Source: Ophiodon elongatus (taxonomy: Eukaryota; Chordata; Actinopteri; Perciformes; Hexagrammidae). From it: 64,000 nt of DNA. A model generated the notes under the pieces. The model was not told the DNA's origin and did no database searches. It worked only from the letters and a program-made list of their open reading frames with translations. The stretch lies in contig JACSYO010000384.1 of the NCBI GenBank assembly GCA_016806645.1, positions 2,069,001-2,133,000 on the forward strand. Reading direction: 5' to 3'. This document shows positions 63,481 to 64,000 of the stretch, piece after piece. The translations under genes and the position numbers were made by a program. Positions within the stretch are counted from its first letter, which is position 1; each line of letters opens with the position of its first letter.

Positions 63481-64000
63481 AATAATATGAACATGAACAC
63501 TTATTTTATTATGATTTTTATTATTATTATTGTATATAGGCAGCCATTTTTGCACTAAATATAAATGTAGAAAATGACTATCGAGTTATATTGCCGTAAT
63601 AATTGCAATTCAAGGTCAAAGTATTTAAAGCACATGAACAAGCACACGTGCAAGAAGTCAAAGGTACCCAAAGGTATTTTTCACAGGAAACAGGAGTAAA
63701 TGTTGGCGACACGTCCTCATAAATACTAAGATCTCGATTCTGTATTCACCTTAATTTTAATGGTGAGAGTGTGGCAGCTCATCTACCATAGAAAGCTTTC
63801 TGGCTCGCGGTTAAATGGTTGAATCACCGTTCTTCTATCAAACGACAAAAGAAAGCAGCAAAAAGCACTTTTATGGACATGCATTACGTGTGCTTCATTT
63901 TACCTGTCTGCTGGCTTATCTATTGAAAGCAGCCTTGCTGGTGCGGGCTCCGACACTGGATCACCATTTAGGACGAGGAAGGGGGAGAAAAGAAAGGAAA

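Larger units (their letters stand above)
59292..64000 (+). other. zbtb16: zbtb16 intron downstream of the ZF4-5 exon (5' part only)
   Basis: This is the start of the next intron, and the exon with finger 6 lies beyond the window. It contains a MITE-like element, a polypyrimidine tract, a strong G-run cluster, a possible conserved patch and a terminal repeat fragment, all listed separately. In 60298-61848 and 62441-63379 I see no gene or recognisable element. Confidence 0.8.

Overview
The window is vertebrate, most likely teleost fish, genomic DNA. It holds two internal exons of one gene on the + strand and about 63.7 kb of intron. The encoded zinc fingers match PLZF/ZBTB16 almost residue for residue. 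They lie in exons of 87 bp and 171 bp, with the same phase-1 boundaries I recall for the mammalian gene. The fish assignment rests on the sequence divergence, on many long CA/GT and GA arrays, and on several dispersed repeats that I recognise from teleost DNA. I cannot tell which fish paralogue (zbtb16a or zbtb16b) this is, because the BTB exon and the last fingers lie outside the window.

Layout. Bases 1-22485 are the intron upstream of the ZF3 exon. This part holds a 1.3-kb CA/CG minisatellite with a perfect 360-bp internal duplication, several (CA)n/(GT)n arrays and a series of old transposon fragments. Exon 22486-22572 encodes zinc finger 3. Bases 22573-59120 are a 36.5-kb intron. It contains long GA arrays, a GT-based minisatellite, a 30-copy 19/20-bp minisatellite, a 545-bp GGT/GAT array, further transposon fragments, and non-repetitive patches rich in homeodomain-type TAAT motifs that are the best candidates for conserved enhancers. 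Exon 59121-59291 encodes zinc fingers 4 and 5. Bases 59292-64000 are the start of the next intron, with a MITE-like element about 540 bp past the donor site.

Function. ZBTB16 is a BTB/POZ-C2H2 transcriptional repressor with nine fingers. The two exons seen here supply part of its DNA-binding domain. Both are symmetric (phase 1-1), so skipping either would remove whole fingers and keep the frame.

I see no RNA gene, CRISPR array, prokaryotic or viral gene set, or second protein-coding gene. The long open frames elsewhere are by-products of repeats. Repeat-family statements rest on my recollection of fish repeats, and enhancer calls are inference from motif content; neither could be checked by alignment here.
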